DNA of 64,000 nt from Pseudofulvimonas gallinarii (GTDB lineage Bacteria; Pseudomonadota; Gammaproteobacteria; Xanthomonadales; UBA2363): NCBI RefSeq assembly GCF_004343305.1, contig NZ_SMAF01000001.1, positions 1 to 64,000 on the forward strand, in the 5' to 3' direction. The translations under genes and the position numbers were made by a program. Below, in pieces: positions 17,743-28,584 of this stretch; within the stretch, counting starts at the first letter, position 1, and every line of letters starts with the position of its first letter. The notes under the pieces are model-generated. The model was not told where the DNA came from and did no database searches. It saw nothing but the letters and a program-made list of their open reading frames with translations.

Positions 17743-20075
17743 GCACCCAACCCAATCCGCAGCCGCAGGACCTGGTGAACCTCGAGATCGACGGCAAGCC
17801 GGTCTCGGTTCCCAAGGGCAGCATGATCATCGAGGCGTCCGACCAGGTCGGCGTCCCGGTACCGCGCTTCTGCTACCACAAGAAGCTGCCCATCGCCGCC
17901 AATTGCCGCATGTGCCTGGTCGAGGTCGAGAAGTCGCCGAAGCCGATGCCCGCCTGCGCCACGCCGGTGATGGAAGGCATGAAGGTGTTCACGCGCTCCG
18001 AGAAGGCGCTGCGCTCGCAGCGCAATGTCATGGAGTTCCTGCTGATCAACCACCCGCTGGACTGCCCGATCTGCGACCAGGGCGGGGAGTGCGAGCTTCA
18101 GGATGTGGCCATGGGCTACGGCCGTTCGGTGAGCCGCTTCGTCGAGCGCAAGCGCGTCGTCGCCGACGAGGATCTCGGTCCGCTGATCGCCACCGACATG
18201 ACGCGCTGCATCCACTGCACGCGCTGCGTGCGCTTCATGCGCGAAATCGCCGGCACCACCGAGCTGGGTGGCATGGGCCGTGGCGAGCACCTGGAAATCG
18301 GCACCTACGTCGGCAAGTCGATCGAATCGGAAATCGGCGGCAACATCATCGATGTCTGCCCGGTCGGTGCGCTGACCAACAAGGTTTTCCGATTCAAGGC
18401 GCGTCCCTGGGAGCTGATCGCGCGACCGTCGCTGGGCTACCACGACGCGCTGCATTCCAACCTGTTCCTCCATGTCCGCCGTGGCCAGGTCCTGCGCACC
18501 GTGCCGCGCGAGAACGAGGCCGTCAACGAGAACTGGCTGTCCGACCGCGACCGCTATTCGCACGCGGGCCTGTACAGCGCCGATCGCGCGACGCAGCCGC
18601 TGCTGCGCGATGGCGACAGCTGGCGCGAAGCCGGCTGGCAGGAAGCGTTGGAGCGCGTTGCCGACATCCTGCGTGATGCGCCGCTCGGCCGCACCGGTTT
18701 CCTGGTGGGCGGATCGACGTCGTGCGAAGAAGGCGCTCTGTTGCGCCGCCTGGCCGACCATCTCGGCAGCCCCTACATCGACCATCGCCTCGGCCAGGTC
18801 GACTTCGCCGATGACGGCACGCACGCCGCCAGGGCCGGTTTCGAAATGCCGCTGGAGCAGATCGAGAGCGCGAAGACCGTTCTCCTGGTCGGCTGCAACC
18901 CGCGCCACGAAGCGCCGCTGCTCGGCCATCGCATCCGCAAGGCCTGGAAGGCCGGCGCGCAGGTGCATGCCGTCAATCCGGTCGCCTTCGACCTGTATTT
19001 CGACCTGGCCAGCCAACACATCGCAGCGCCGTCGAAACTTGTGCAGCAGCTCGCCGCCGTCGCTGCGGCGGCACTGGACGGTGCCGCCGCCCCGCAGGCG
19101 CTGGCGGGCCTGATCGCCTCGGCGAAGCCGGGCGAGGGCGAACGCAACCTGGTCAAGGCGCTGCGCGATGGTGGTCCGGCCGTCGTCATCGTCGGCGACC
19201 ATGCCAACCGTTCCGCCGTGGCTTCGCAGCTGCGTGCCCTGGCGCGACTCGTCGCAAGCAGCACCGGTGCTGCCTTCAACCTGTTGCCGGTTGCCAGCAA
19301 TGGCGTCGGTCTGGCGCAGGCGGGTGCCGTGCCGTCGAAGGGCGACGCCCATGTCGCCGCCATGCTCGCGCAGCCCCTGCCGGCCTATGTGCTTTACAAC
19401 GCCGAAATGCTCGACTTCGCCGAGCCGGCGCGCGCACGGGAGGCGCTCGGCGCCGCCAGGGTCATCGCGTTCTCGGCCTATGCCGACGAGGCCATGAAGC
19501 AGGTTGCCGACGTCATCCTGCCGATCGGCCTGCTGCCGGAAATCGATGCGACGCTGGTCAATGTCGATGGCCTGGTGCAAACGACCACCGCTGGCGGCGC
19601 GCTGCAGGGCAGTGCGCAGCCGGGCTGGCGTGCGCTGCGTGCGCTGGCCGAACTGCTGCAGGCCAAGGGCTTCGGGTTCACCGACCTGGGCGGCCTGCGC
19701 GCCAGCCTAACGCTGCAGGCAGCACAGGCGGACGACCGCTTTGCCGTCGCCGCGCCGTCCGAGGCCGCCGCGGTCGAGCGCGTCAATGCCTTGCCGGTCT
19801 ATCGCAGTGACGCCGTGGTCCGCCGGTCCGCCCCGCTGCAGGCGACGCCGATCGCCACGTCGGCCGCCCTGCGCATCAGCGCCGGGACCGCGATGCGCCT
19901 GGGCCTGTCCGACGGCGGTCGTGCGCGTGTCCGTGGCGCTGGCGGCGATGCGGTCCTCCCGGTCAGCGTCGATTCGCGGATTGCCGATGGCGCCGTCTGC
20001 ATCGACGCCGGATTTGAAGCGACATCGCAGCTGCCGGCTTCCGGCGCGCTGAGTATCGAAGGAGCCGCGCCGTGA
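17739..20075 (+). CDS. nuoG: NADH-quinone oxidoreductase subunit G
   Basis: It encodes 778 residues. The N-terminal ferredoxin domain carries N1b ([16 protein letters not shown]), then N4/N5 motifs ([28 protein letters not shown] and a later CPVGALTNK). The rest is a molybdopterin-oxidoreductase-like domain that no longer binds cofactor in complex I. The ATGA overlap with nuoF couples translation. Confidence 0.96.
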   Translation: MSTQPNPQPQDLVNLEIDGKPVSVPKGSMIIEASDQVGVPVPRFCYHKKLPIAANCRMCLVEVEKSPKPMPACATPVMEGMKVFTRSEKALRSQRNVMEFLLINHPLDCPICDQGGECELQDVAMGYGRSVSRFVERKRVVADEDLGPLIATDMTRCIHCTRCVRFMREIAGTTELGGMGRGEHLEIGTYVGKSIESEIGGNIIDVCPVGALTNKVFRFKARPWELIARPSLGYHDALHSNLFLHVRRGQVLRTVPRENEAVNENWLSDRDRYSHAGLYSADRATQPLLRDGDSWREAGWQEALERVADILRDAPLGRTGFLVGGSTSCEEGALLRRLADHLGSPYIDHRLGQVDFADDGTHAARAGFEMPLEQIESAKTVLLVGCNPRHEAPLLGHRIRKAWKAGAQVHAVNPVAFDLYFDLASQHIAAPSKLVQQLAAVAAAALDGAAAPQALAGLIASAKPGEGERNLVKALRDGGPAVVIVGDHANRSAVASQLRALARLVASSTGAAFNLLPVASNGVGLAQAGAVPSKGDAHVAAMLAQPLPAYVLYNAEMLDFAEPARAREALGAARVIAFSAYADEAMKQVADVILPIGLLPEIDATLVNVDGLVQTTTAGGALQGSAQPGWRALRALAELLQAKGFGFTDLGGLRASLTLQAAQADDRFAVAAPSEAAAVERVNALPVYRSDAVVRRSAPLQATPIATSAALRISAGTAMRLGLSDGGRARVRGAGGDAVLPVSVDSRIADGAVCIDAGFEATSQLPASGALSIEGAAP

Positions 20076-21133
20076 TCGACTGGTTGCGCGAACTGTTCCT
20101 GGCCTGGGGTCCATTCGGTCTCCTGGTCTGGACCCTGATCAAGATCCTCGTGATCGTCCTGCCGGTGGTGCTGGGCGTGGCCTTCTACGTGCTCTTCGAG
20201 CGCAAGGTCCTCGGCTGGATGCATGCCCGCCACGGACCGGTGTTCGTCGGCAAGGTCTTCGGCATCGGCTGGATCCAGCCGTTCGCCGACGTCGTCAAGC
20301 TGCTGCTCAAGGAAGTGGTGCGACCGACCAACGCGCACGGCTTCCTCTACTTCCTGGCCCCGCTGCTGGCACTGGCGCCGGCGCTGGCGGCCTGGGCGGT
20401 CGTGCCGTTCGATGACGGCGTGGTGCTGGCCGACGTCAATGCCGGACTGCTGTACCTGCTGGCGATGACGTCGATGGGCGTGTACGGCATCATCCTTGCC
20501 GGCTGGGCCTCGAACTCGAAGTACGCGTTCCTCGGCGCCATGCGTTCGGCGGCACAGGTGGTCAGCTATGAAATCGCCATGGGCTTCGCGCTGGTCGGCG
20601 TGCTCGTGGCCGCGGGCAGCCTCAACCTGACCACGATCGTCCACGCCCAGAACGGTGCCGGCGGCGTGCTGAGCTGGTTCTGGCTGCCGCTGCTGCCGCT
20701 GTTCCTGGTTTATTTCATCTCCGGCGTCGCCGAGACCAACCGCGCGCCCTTCGACGTCGCCGAAGGCGAGTCGGAGATCGTCGCCGGTTTCCACGTCGAG
20801 TATTCGGGTGCGGCATTCGCACTGTTCTTCCTCGCCGAATACGCGAACATGATCCTGATCTCCTTCCTGACCTCGATCCTGTTCATGGGTGGCTGGCTGT
20901 CGCCGTTCCCGGAAACCGTGCCGGTGCTGGGCGCCGATGGCTGGTGGTGGCTGGCGGTCAAGGTCGTGTTCTTCATGTTCAGCTTCCTGTGGCTGCGCGC
21001 GACCTTCCCGCGTTACCGCTATGACCAGATCATGCGCCTGGGCTGGAAGATCTTCATCCCGATCACGATCGTCTGGATCCTGGTTGTGGCCTTGATGGTC
21101 CATTACGGCTGGCTGGTCCAGTTGAAGGCCTGA
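20072..21133 (+). CDS. nuoH: NADH-quinone oxidoreductase subunit H
   Basis: It encodes 353 residues from GTG 20072, overlapping the nuoG stop by 4 bases. It is a multi-helix membrane subunit. Signature 1 is [19 protein letters not shown] and signature 2 is [19 protein letters not shown]. It forms the quinone chamber and the start of the proton path. Confidence 0.97.
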   Translation: MIDWLRELFLAWGPFGLLVWTLIKILVIVLPVVLGVAFYVLFERKVLGWMHARHGPVFVGKVFGIGWIQPFADVVKLLLKEVVRPTNAHGFLYFLAPLLALAPALAAWAVVPFDDGVVLADVNAGLLYLLAMTSMGVYGIILAGWASNSKYAFLGAMRSAAQVVSYEIAMGFALVGVLVAAGSLNLTTIVHAQNGAGGVLSWFWLPLLPLFLVYFISGVAETNRAPFDVAEGESEIVAGFHVEYSGAAFALFFLAEYANMILISFLTSILFMGGWLSPFPETVPVLGADGWWWLAVKVVFFMFSFLWLRATFPRYRYDQIMRLGWKIFIPITIVWILVVALMVHYGWLVQLKA

Positions 21134-21137
21134 CCCC

Positions 21138-21626
21138 ATGAAACGATTCACGCATTACCTCAAGAGCCTGATGCTGCTGGAGCTGCTCCAGGGCATGGGC
21201 GTGACCCTGCGTTACTTCGTGAAGCCGAAGTACACGATGCACTACCCGCAGGAGAAGATCCCGAAGTCGCACCGGTTCCGGGGCCTGCATGCGCTGCGCC
21301 GTTATCCGAACGGCGAAGAGCGCTGCATTGCCTGCAAGCTGTGCGAGGCGGTCTGCCCGGCGCTGGCGATCACGATCGACTCGGAGATGCGCGAGGACGG
21401 CACCCGCCGCACCACGCGCTACGAGATCGACCTGTTCAAGTGCATCTACTGCGGCTTCTGCGAGGAATCCTGCCCGGTGGATTCGATCGTCGAGACCGAC
21501 ATCCACGAATACCACTTCGAGAAGCGCGGCGAGAATGTCGTGACCAAGCCGCAGCTGCTGGCCATCGGCGACCGTTTCGAAGCGCAGATTGCCGCCGCGC
21601 GCGCGCTCGACGCGCCGTACCGTTGA
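21138..21626 (+). CDS. nuoI: NADH-quinone oxidoreductase subunit I
   Basis: It encodes 162 residues. Two ferredoxin motifs, [13 protein letters not shown] and [14 protein letters not shown], bind clusters N6a and N6b, which bridge the NADH module to N2. It has an amphipathic N-terminus and no membrane helices. Confidence 0.97.
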   Translation: MKRFTHYLKSLMLLELLQGMGVTLRYFVKPKYTMHYPQEKIPKSHRFRGLHALRRYPNGEERCIACKLCEAVCPALAITIDSEMREDGTRRTTRYEIDLFKCIYCGFCEESCPVDSIVETDIHEYHFEKRGENVVTKPQLLAIGDRFEAQIAAARALDAPYR

Positions 21627-21711
21627 GGGCCGGGACGATGACGAAGCTGGATACCCTTCGAGACAGCGGCGCCAGCGCGCCGGCAGCCGGCGTCGCCGCA
21701 AAGGAGCGCTC

Positions 21712-22338
21712 GTGGACCTGATCGTGGACAACCTTGAACTGATCGCGTTCTACGCCTTCGCCGGCCTGTGCCTGGCGTCGGCGCTGGCGGTGATCAGCGT
21801 GCGCAATTCCGTGCATGCGGCGCTGTTCCTCGTGTTGACGTTCTTCAGCGCCGCCTGCACCTGGCTGCTGGCGCGGGCGGAGTTCCTCGGCATCGCCCTG
21901 GTGCTGGTATACGTCGGCGCCGTGATGGTGCTGTTCCTGTTCGTGGTGATGATGCTCGACGTGCGCACAGAGAAACTGCGCGAAGGCTTCATCCGCTACC
22001 TGCCGGTGGGCATCGTCGTCGCCGTGCTGATGCTGATGCAGATGGTGGTGCTGATCGGTGTGCGCCGCATGTCCGGCATCGGCCTGGCCGACATCCCGGG
22101 CAAGGACTTCTCCAACACCGAGGCGGTCGGCATGAAGCTGTTCACCGACCATGTCTTCGGCTTCGAGATCGCCGCCGTGATCCTGACCGTGGCCATCATC
22201 GCCGCCATCGCGCTGACCCTGCGCCGCCGTGCAGGCACCAAGCACCAGGACATCGGCGAGCAGGTCCGCGTCAAGGCCAGCGATCGAGTGCGCATCGTGA
22301 AGATGCCGTCCGAAGGCAAGCCGGAGGTCCGTCAATGA
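21712..22338 (+). CDS. nuoJ: NADH-quinone oxidoreductase subunit J
   Basis: It encodes 208 residues from GTG 21712, with AAGGAGCG upstream. Five membrane helices. The helix [20 protein letters not shown] contains the conserved stretch with the pi-bulge region of TMH3. An 85-base spacer after nuoI is the second-widest intergenic gap of the operon. A longer frame reaching into nuoI is not supported. Confidence 0.95.
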   Translation: MDLIVDNLELIAFYAFAGLCLASALAVISVRNSVHAALFLVLTFFSAACTWLLARAEFLGIALVLVYVGAVMVLFLFVVMMLDVRTEKLREGFIRYLPVGIVVAVLMLMQMVVLIGVRRMSGIGLADIPGKDFSNTEAVGMKLFTDHVFGFEIAAVILTVAIIAAIALTLRRRAGTKHQDIGEQVRVKASDRVRIVKMPSEGKPEVRQ

Positions 22339-22640
22339 TTTCGCTGGCCCATTACCTGGTGCTCGGTACCGCGCTGTTCTGCATCAGCGTCGCCGGCATC
22401 TTCATCAACCGCAAGAACGTCATCGTGCTGTTGATGGCGATCGAGCTGATGCTGCTGGCGGTCAACGTCAACTTCATCGGGTTCTCCCGGTTCCTCGGCG
22501 CCATTGACGGACAGGTTTTCGTCTTCTTCATCCTGACCGTGGCGGCCGCCGAGTCGGCGATCGGGCTGGCGATCCTGGTGGTGCTGTTCCGCAACCGGTC
22601 GACGATCAACGTCGCCGAACTGGATGACATGAAGGGATGA
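22335..22640 (+). CDS. nuoK: NADH-quinone oxidoreductase subunit K
   Basis: It encodes 101 residues. Three membrane helices, with the two conserved membrane glutamates in [16 protein letters not shown] and [14 protein letters not shown]. It links the quinone site to the antiporter-like pumps. The start overlaps the nuoJ stop (ATGA). Confidence 0.96.
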   Translation: MISLAHYLVLGTALFCISVAGIFINRKNVIVLLMAIELMLLAVNVNFIGFSRFLGAIDGQVFVFFILTVAAAESAIGLAILVVLFRNRSTINVAELDDMKG

Positions 22641-22713
22641 CCGGGATGACCGCTCGCCGTGTTTTGACCGGGGCGCTTCGAACCTGCGTGGCGCCCACGC
22701 CTGGAGACAGAAC

Positions 22714-24735
22714 GTGATCTCCCAGAATCTTCTCCTTGCCATCGTGCTGGCGCCGCTGCTGGGCGCCATCATCGCCGGCCTGTTCGGGCGCCAGGTCGGC
22801 CGCGCCGGCGCGCACACCGTCACCATCGCCGGTGTCGGCGTCGCCTGCGCGTTGTCGTTCTACGTGCTCCACCAGCTGGTCTGGGGCGCCGCCGAACCGT
22901 TCAACCAGAATGTCTACACCTGGTTCGACGTTGGTGGCTACAGCGCCCATGTCGGTTTCATGGTCGACCGCCTGACGGCGATGATGATGGTCGTGGTGAC
23001 CTTCGTGTCGCTGCTGGTGCATGTCTACACGATCGGCTACATGGCCGAGGACCCTGGTTACCAGCGATTCTTCAGCTACATATCGCTGTTCACGTTCTCG
23101 ATGCTCATGCTGGTGATGAGCAACAACTTCCTGCAGCTGTTCTTCGGCTGGGAAGCGGTCGGCCTGGTGTCCTACCTGCTGATCGGCTTCTGGTTCAAGC
23201 GTCCGAGCGCGGTGTTCGCCAACATGAAGGCCTTCCTGGTCAATCGCGTCGGCGACTTCGGCTTCCTGCTCGGCATCGGCTGCGTGCTGTACTACTTCGG
23301 CTCGCTCGACTACGCCTTCGTGTTCGAGAACACGCACCTGGTCGATGGTCGCACCATGCCGCTGCTCGGCGACCGCGAGTTCCAGGTCGTGTCCGTGATC
23401 TGCCTGCTGCTGTTCGTCGGCGCGATGGGCAAGAGCGCGCAGGTGCCGCTGCACGTCTGGCTGCCGGACTCGATGGAAGGCCCGACCCCGATTTCCGCGC
23501 TGATCCACGCCGCGACCATGGTCACCGCCGGCATCTTCATGGTGGCGCGCATGTCGCCGCTGTACGAGATGAGCGAGTTCGCGCTCAGCTTTATCCTGTT
23601 CATCGGCGCGACCACGGCCTTCTTCACCGGCCTGATCGGCATCGTCCAGAACGACATCAAGCGCGTGGTCGCCTATTCGACGCTGTCGCAGCTGGGCTAC
23701 ATGACCGTCGCGCTCGGCGCCAGCGCCTACTCGGCGGCGGTGTTCCACCTGATGACCCACGCCTTCTTCAAGGCGCTGCTGTTCCTCGGTGCAGGCTCGG
23801 TCATCATCGCCATGCACCACGAGCAGGACATGCGCTACATGGGCGGGCTGCGCAAGAAGATGCCGATCACCTGGATCACCATGGTGATCGGCACGCTGGC
23901 GCTGATCGGTACGCCGTTCTTCTCCGGCTTCTATTCCAAGGACGCGATCATCGAGGCGGTGAAGCACGCCGACCGTCCGTTCGCGACCTACGCCTACTGG
24001 TGCGTCCTGCTCGGCGCCTTCGTGACGGCGTTCTACAGCTTCCGCCTGCTGTACCTGACCTTCCACGGCAAGCCGCGCTACAAGGTCGAGGCCCACCATG
24101 GCCACGCCGACCACCACGACGACCATCACCACACGCCGGGCGTACTGGCGCATGCGCCGCACGAGTCGCCCTGGGTGGTGACGCTGCCACTGATCCTGCT
24201 GGCGATCCCGTCGATCCTGATCGGCTACTTCACGGTCGGCCCGATGTTGTTCGGCGACTGGTTCGGTACCGCCATCCATGTCAACGATGCCAACAACACG
24301 CTGGCCGAGGTGGGTTCGCACTTCCACGGTCCGGCGGCGTTCGCGCTGCATGCCTTCGCGACGCCGGTGTTCTGGCTGGTGGTCGCCGGCTTCGGCCTGG
24401 CCACCTTCGTCTACCTGTTCCGTCCGCAGCTGGCCGAGGCGTCGCGCCGTGCACTGGCGCCGCTGGTGAAGGTGCTGGAGAACAAGTACTACGTCGACGC
24501 CTTCTACCAGGCGGTGTTCGCGCGTGGCAGCCTGCTGCTGGGTCGCGGCCTGTGGAAGGGCGCCGATGTCGCGGTGATCGATGACGGCCTGGTCAACGGC
24601 TCGGCGAAGCTGGTCGGCCGCGTCGCCGCGCTGGTTCGCCGTGCCCAGACGGGTTTCCTGTACCACTACGCGTTCGCGATGATCGTCGGGCTGCTCGTGC
24701 TGCTCGGCGGTTTCGTCTGGTACGCAAACCGATAA
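22714..24735 (+). CDS. nuoL: NADH-quinone oxidoreductase subunit L
   Basis: It encodes 673 residues from GTG 22714. It is an antiporter-like proton channel. Conserved blocks include FFGWEAVGLVSYLLIGFW, MGKSAQVPLHVWLPDSMEGPTP and the lateral helix region at the C-terminus. A His-rich cytoplasmic or loop stretch (HHGHADHHDDHHHTP, near residues 461-475) is notable; such His clusters occur in other NuoL homologues, and I make no functional claim. Confidence 0.96.
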   Translation: MISQNLLLAIVLAPLLGAIIAGLFGRQVGRAGAHTVTIAGVGVACALSFYVLHQLVWGAAEPFNQNVYTWFDVGGYSAHVGFMVDRLTAMMMVVVTFVSLLVHVYTIGYMAEDPGYQRFFSYISLFTFSMLMLVMSNNFLQLFFGWEAVGLVSYLLIGFWFKRPSAVFANMKAFLVNRVGDFGFLLGIGCVLYYFGSLDYAFVFENTHLVDGRTMPLLGDREFQVVSVICLLLFVGAMGKSAQVPLHVWLPDSMEGPTPISALIHAATMVTAGIFMVARMSPLYEMSEFALSFILFIGATTAFFTGLIGIVQNDIKRVVAYSTLSQLGYMTVALGASAYSAAVFHLMTHAFFKALLFLGAGSVIIAMHHEQDMRYMGGLRKKMPITWITMVIGTLALIGTPFFSGFYSKDAIIEAVKHADRPFATYAYWCVLLGAFVTAFYSFRLLYLTFHGKPRYKVEAHHGHADHHDDHHHTPGVLAHAPHESPWVVTLPLILLAIPSILIGYFTVGPMLFGDWFGTAIHVNDANNTLAEVGSHFHGPAAFALHAFATPVFWLVVAGFGLATFVYLFRPQLAEASRRALAPLVKVLENKYYVDAFYQAVFARGSLLLGRGLWKGADVAVIDDGLVNGSAKLVGRVAALVRRAQTGFLYHYAFAMIVGLLVLLGGFVWYANR

Positions 24736-24742
24736 CGACATC

Positions 24743-26257
24743 ATGACTTCCTGGCCCCTGCTGTCCCTCCTGCTCTGGTTGCCGATCCTCGGCGGCATCC
24801 TCGTGCTGGCCGCCGGCCCACGCCTTGCCCGGCCGCTGGCCCTGGTCGTATCGCTTGTCGTGCTGGCGGTGTCGATCCCGCTGTACATGGGCTATGACGC
24901 CACCGCCACCGGCCTCGAGACCATGCAGTTCATCGAGCGCCATGCCTGGATTCCCGCCATCGACGCGCAGTACGCGCTCGGCGTGGATGGCATCTCGGTC
25001 GCGCTGGTGCTGTTGACGACCTTCGTCACCGTGCTGGTTGTGCTGGGTGCGTGGGAATCGATCAAGGAGCGCCCGCACCAGTACCTGGCCGCCTTCCTGA
25101 TCCTCGAAGGCTTCATGATCGGCGTGTTCTGCGCGCTCGACGCACTGCTGTTCTACGTGCTGTTCGAAGGCATGCTGATCCCGATGTTCATCATCATCGG
25201 CATCTGGGGCGGACCGCGGCGCGTCTACGCGACCTTGAAGTTCTTCCTCTACACGTTCCTCGGCTCGGTGTTCATGCTGGTCGCGCTGATCTACCTGTAC
25301 CTGCAGGCGGGCACGTTCGATCTGCACACGCTTTCGCGTCTGGACGGGCTCGACCTGAACACGCAGAGCTGGCTGTTCTTCGCGTTCCTGGCGGCCTTCG
25401 CGGTCAAGGTGCCGATGTATCCGGTGCATACCTGGCTTCCGGACGCGCACGTCGAGGCGCCGACCGGCGGCTCCGTGGTGCTGGCTGCGATCATGCTGAA
25501 GATCGGTGGTTACGGCTTCATGCGCTTCACGCTGCCGATCGTTCCCGACGCCGGCCATGAATGGGCGTGGCTGGTCATCGCCCTGAGCCTGATCGCCGTG
25601 GTGTACATCGCCTTCGTGGCCCTGGTGCAGCAGGACATGAAGAAGCTGATCGCCTATTCGTCGGTGTCGCACATGGGCTTCGTGACCCTGGGCATCTTCA
25701 TCGCCTTCGCGATGATGCGCGAGCATGGCAATGTCGATGGCGCCCAGCTGGCGCTGAGCGGTGCGATGGTGCAGATGATCTCGCACGGCTTCGTCTCCGG
25801 CGCGATGTTCTCCTGCGTCGGCGTCCTGTATGACCGCATGCACACGCGCATGATCGGCGACTACGGCGGCGTCGCGAACGTCATGCCATGGTTCGCCGTG
25901 TTCATGGTGCTGTTCGCGATGGCCAACAGCGGCCTGCCCGGCACCTCGGGCTTTGTCGGCGAGTTCATGGTCATCATGGCGGCGTTCCAGTCGAACTTCT
26001 GGATCGCCGCGCTGGCCGCGCTGACGCTGATCCTCGGCGCCGCGTACACGCTGTGGCTGGTCCGCCGCGTCATGTATGGCGAGATCGGCAACGACAACGT
26101 CCGCCAGCTGACCGACATCAACGCCCGCGAGGCGGTGGTGCTCGGCGCCTTCGCCGCGGCCGTGCTGCTGTTCGGTATCTGGCCGGCACCCCTGACTGCG
26201 CTGATGGACAACTCGATTGCCCACGTCGCGCAGTTGCTGCTCGACTCCAAACTCTGA
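24743..26257 (+). CDS. nuoM: NADH-quinone oxidoreductase subunit M
   Basis: It encodes 504 residues. It is an antiporter-like membrane subunit with KVPMYPVHTWLPDAHVEAPT and the conserved membrane Glu/Lys positions (LFYVLFEGMLIPMF; AFAVKVPMY). It pumps protons between NuoL and NuoN. The gap from nuoL is seven bases. Confidence 0.97.
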   Translation: MTSWPLLSLLLWLPILGGILVLAAGPRLARPLALVVSLVVLAVSIPLYMGYDATATGLETMQFIERHAWIPAIDAQYALGVDGISVALVLLTTFVTVLVVLGAWESIKERPHQYLAAFLILEGFMIGVFCALDALLFYVLFEGMLIPMFIIIGIWGGPRRVYATLKFFLYTFLGSVFMLVALIYLYLQAGTFDLHTLSRLDGLDLNTQSWLFFAFLAAFAVKVPMYPVHTWLPDAHVEAPTGGSVVLAAIMLKIGGYGFMRFTLPIVPDAGHEWAWLVIALSLIAVVYIAFVALVQQDMKKLIAYSSVSHMGFVTLGIFIAFAMMREHGNVDGAQLALSGAMVQMISHGFVSGAMFSCVGVLYDRMHTRMIGDYGGVANVMPWFAVFMVLFAMANSGLPGTSGFVGEFMVIMAAFQSNFWIAALAALTLILGAAYTLWLVRRVMYGEIGNDNVRQLTDINAREAVVLGAFAAAVLLFGIWPAPLTALMDNSIAHVAQLLLDSKL

Positions 26258-26264
26258 GGTCGCG

Positions 26265-27704
26265 ATGATCTTCGCCAACCCTGATCTCGACCTGATCCTG
26301 CCCGAGCTGGTCCTGCTCGGCGGCACGCTGCTGATGCTGATGGTCGACCTGTTCGCGCGCCAGAACGGCCGCTGGCTGACGCACGCCCTGGCGTTGCTGG
26401 TGCTCGCCGCCACCGCCGGCATGGTGCTGGCGCAGGGCATGACGCTGACCGGCACCGCGTGGAACGGTGCCTATGAACGCGACGTGCTGTCGGCGGTGCT
26501 GAAACTGGCGATCTGCCTGGTCAGCGCGCTGTGCCTGATCTATTCGCGGTCCTATCTCGCGGACCGCAACCTGTGGGCGGGCGAGTTCTACCTGCTGGTG
26601 CTGTTCGCCGTGCTCGGGATGTCGATCCTGGTATCCGCCGGCAACCTGATCATCATCTACCTCGGCCTTGAGCTGATGGCCCTGTCGACGTATGCGCTGG
26701 TGGCGCTGCACCGGGACAACCGCCGCGCCTCGGAAGCCGCGGTGAAGTACTTCGTGCTCGGTGCGCTCGCCTCCGGCATGCTGCTGTACGGCATGTCGAT
26801 GATCTTCGGCGCCACCGGTTCGCTGGATATCTCCACCATCGCCGCGACCTATGGCGCGAACGAGACCACGAACTCGCTGATGGCGTTCGGCACGGCATTC
26901 ATCGTCGTCGGCCTCGCGTTCAAGCTGGGCGCGGCGCCGTTCCACATGTGGCTGCCGGATGTCTACCAGGGTGCGCCGACCGCGGTGACCACCTTCATCG
27001 GTTCGGCGCCGAAGCTGGCGGCCTTCGGCATGGCCTGGCGCCTGCTGGAAGGCGCCCTGGGCGGTCTGTCGGAAAGCTGGACCGACATGCTCAGCCTGCT
27101 CGCCGTCGCCTCGCTGGCGATCGGCAACCTCGCCGCGATCATGCAGACGAACCTGAAGCGCATGCTCGCGTATTCGACGATCTCGCATGTCGGCTTCCTG
27201 TTGCTTGGCCTGATCCAGGGCACGCCGGACGGCTATGCGGCGGCGCTGTTCTATGCGATCTGCTATGCGCTGATGTCGGCCGGCGCCTTCGGCGTGATCC
27301 TGTGGCTTGCCCGCCAGGGTTTCGAGGCCGAGGACATCGACGATCTCAAGGGCCTCAACCAGCGCGCGCCCTGGGCCGCCTTCGTGATGCTGCTGTTCAT
27401 GGCGTCGCTGGCGGGCATCCCGCCGCTGGTGGGCTTCTTCGGCAAGCTGATGGTGCTCAAGGCGGTGATCGAAGCCGGTCGCCTGTGGCTGGCGATCGCC
27501 GCCGTGGTGTTCGCCGTCATCGGCGCCTTCTACTACCTGCGCGTCATCAAGGCGATGTACTTCGACAAGCCGGAAGGTGCCGATGCGATGCCGGCCAAGG
27601 ACCGCGGCCTCAGCATCGCGCTGAGCGCCAATGGCCTGGCGCAGCTGGGCCTGGGCCTGTACTGGGGTCCGCTGATCGCCTGGTGCCTGCGCGCCTTCAG
27701 CTGA
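26265..27704 (+). CDS. nuoN: NADH-quinone oxidoreductase subunit N
   Basis: It encodes 479 residues from ATG 26265, just after GAGGT. It is the last gene of the operon. Antiporter-like, with IYLGLELMALSTYALVAL, FKLGAAPFHMWLPDVYQGAPT and MLAYSTISHVGF. An in-frame upstream start at 26217 lies inside nuoM and is rejected. Confidence 0.96.
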   Translation: MIFANPDLDLILPELVLLGGTLLMLMVDLFARQNGRWLTHALALLVLAATAGMVLAQGMTLTGTAWNGAYERDVLSAVLKLAICLVSALCLIYSRSYLADRNLWAGEFYLLVLFAVLGMSILVSAGNLIIIYLGLELMALSTYALVALHRDNRRASEAAVKYFVLGALASGMLLYGMSMIFGATGSLDISTIAATYGANETTNSLMAFGTAFIVVGLAFKLGAAPFHMWLPDVYQGAPTAVTTFIGSAPKLAAFGMAWRLLEGALGGLSESWTDMLSLLAVASLAIGNLAAIMQTNLKRMLAYSTISHVGFLLLGLIQGTPDGYAAALFYAICYALMSAGAFGVILWLARQGFEAEDIDDLKGLNQRAPWAAFVMLLFMASLAGIPPLVGFFGKLMVLKAVIEAGRLWLAIAAVVFAVIGAFYYLRVIKAMYFDKPEGADAMPAKDRGLSIALSANGLAQLGLGLYWGPLIAWCLRAFS

Positions 27705-27834
27705 GGCCGGGCTTCCGCCGGATCGGATCCAGGGTGGGTGGCAGCGCATGCCGCCGCTCGCCCGTGCCGCCGCGGTTACCCGGGGCGGCGCTGCTGGCTC
27801 AATCCTCAAGGCTGGTCCCTTGCGGGGCGGGCAG

Positions 27835-27859
27835 TGACGGCAGCGGCGAATCGCCGTCA
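27835..27859 (+). terminator. Probable terminator of the nuo operon
   Basis: A perfect 7-bp stem (TGACGGC / GCCGTCA) with an 11-base loop is followed by GCTTTTCC. It lies 130 bases past nuoN and only 21 bases before the next ATG, so readthrough into the lipoprotein gene is possible. Confidence 0.45.
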
Positions 27860-27880
27860 GCTTTTCCGGGCACACCCGCG

Positions 27881-28336
27881 ATGAAACGAGGCGTCAGATC
27901 CGTCGCGGCCGGGCTGGCCCTGATCGCGCTGCTGCCGCTCATGCTGGCGGCGTGCCGCTCGCATTCGGTGCGTACGGTTGATCGTGCCGAGGGCATCGAA
28001 GTGTTCGCCCACAGCGACCGGCTGGTCGGCAAATACGATTTCCGCTGGTACACGGTGCGGATCGACGGGGTCGAAGCGGCCATCGGCGAGCCCTGGTATG
28101 ACGCAGGCCAGCGGCGCTTCCAGCGAGTCGACCTGGTCCAGATCGGCGAGGTCCATGCAGCGGTCGTGAAAGTGCTGGGCACTTCGCGCGAAAGCGCCTA
28201 CAGCCACTACATGACATTTCTCGTCGAGCCGGACGGGCAGGGCGGTATCGCGATCACGCGGCTGTCGCCAGCCGGTCGCCCTGGCGCAGACGGTCTTGAT
28301 GTCCCTTGGCCGGTTCCGGGTCGAGCCGACCGCTGA
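27881..28336 (+). CDS. Small lipoprotein of unknown function
   Basis: It encodes 151 residues. The signal peptide MKRGVRSVAAGLALIALLPL ends in the lipobox MLAAC, with Cys25 as the lipid-bearing residue; Arg and Ser after the Cys do not give an inner-membrane retention signal. The mature part has a compact alpha/beta look (FRWYTVRIDGVEAAIGEP, VLGTSRESAYSHYMTFLVEP). I recognise no domain. It is likely outer-membrane facing the periplasm. Confidence 0.7.
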   Translation: MKRGVRSVAAGLALIALLPLMLAACRSHSVRTVDRAEGIEVFAHSDRLVGKYDFRWYTVRIDGVEAAIGEPWYDAGQRRFQRVDLVQIGEVHAAVVKVLGTSRESAYSHYMTFLVEPDGQGGIAITRLSPAGRPGADGLDVPWPVPGRADR

Positions 28337-28555
28337 CGGGCATCGTCCGGCGCCGCGGCTGGATCACTTTCCACCCATCCGGCGTAGCGGCGAACCCGGG
28401 CAGGGGGATCGTGGCCAGCGCGAGGCGGTTCCGCGTCCTCGGTCGCAAAACGGGCGCTGCCCTGTGGCGGTGTACTGCGCTGAGGGCAACCGCCGGCATG
28501 CCAGGGTTGCGCATCGGTGGAAGCGGGCCGCTCCGGGCGGACGACGCGGACGACT

Positions 28556-28576
28556 CGGGCCGGTAAAACCGGCTCG
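28556..28576 (-). terminator. Hairpin after dctM
   Basis: On the minus strand a 9-bp stem containing GCCGGT/ACCGGC and one G.T pair closes a three-base loop, nine bases after the dctM stop. There is no long U tail. It probably marks the 3' end of the TRAP operon. Confidence 0.4.
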
Positions 28577-28584
28577 CGCCCGGA

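Noticed and set aside
22606-24888. Minus-strand frame of 760 codons opposite nuoL
   Set aside because: It is antisense to nuoL, rich in His/Arg/Asp/Gln from codon complementarity, with no domain or promoter.
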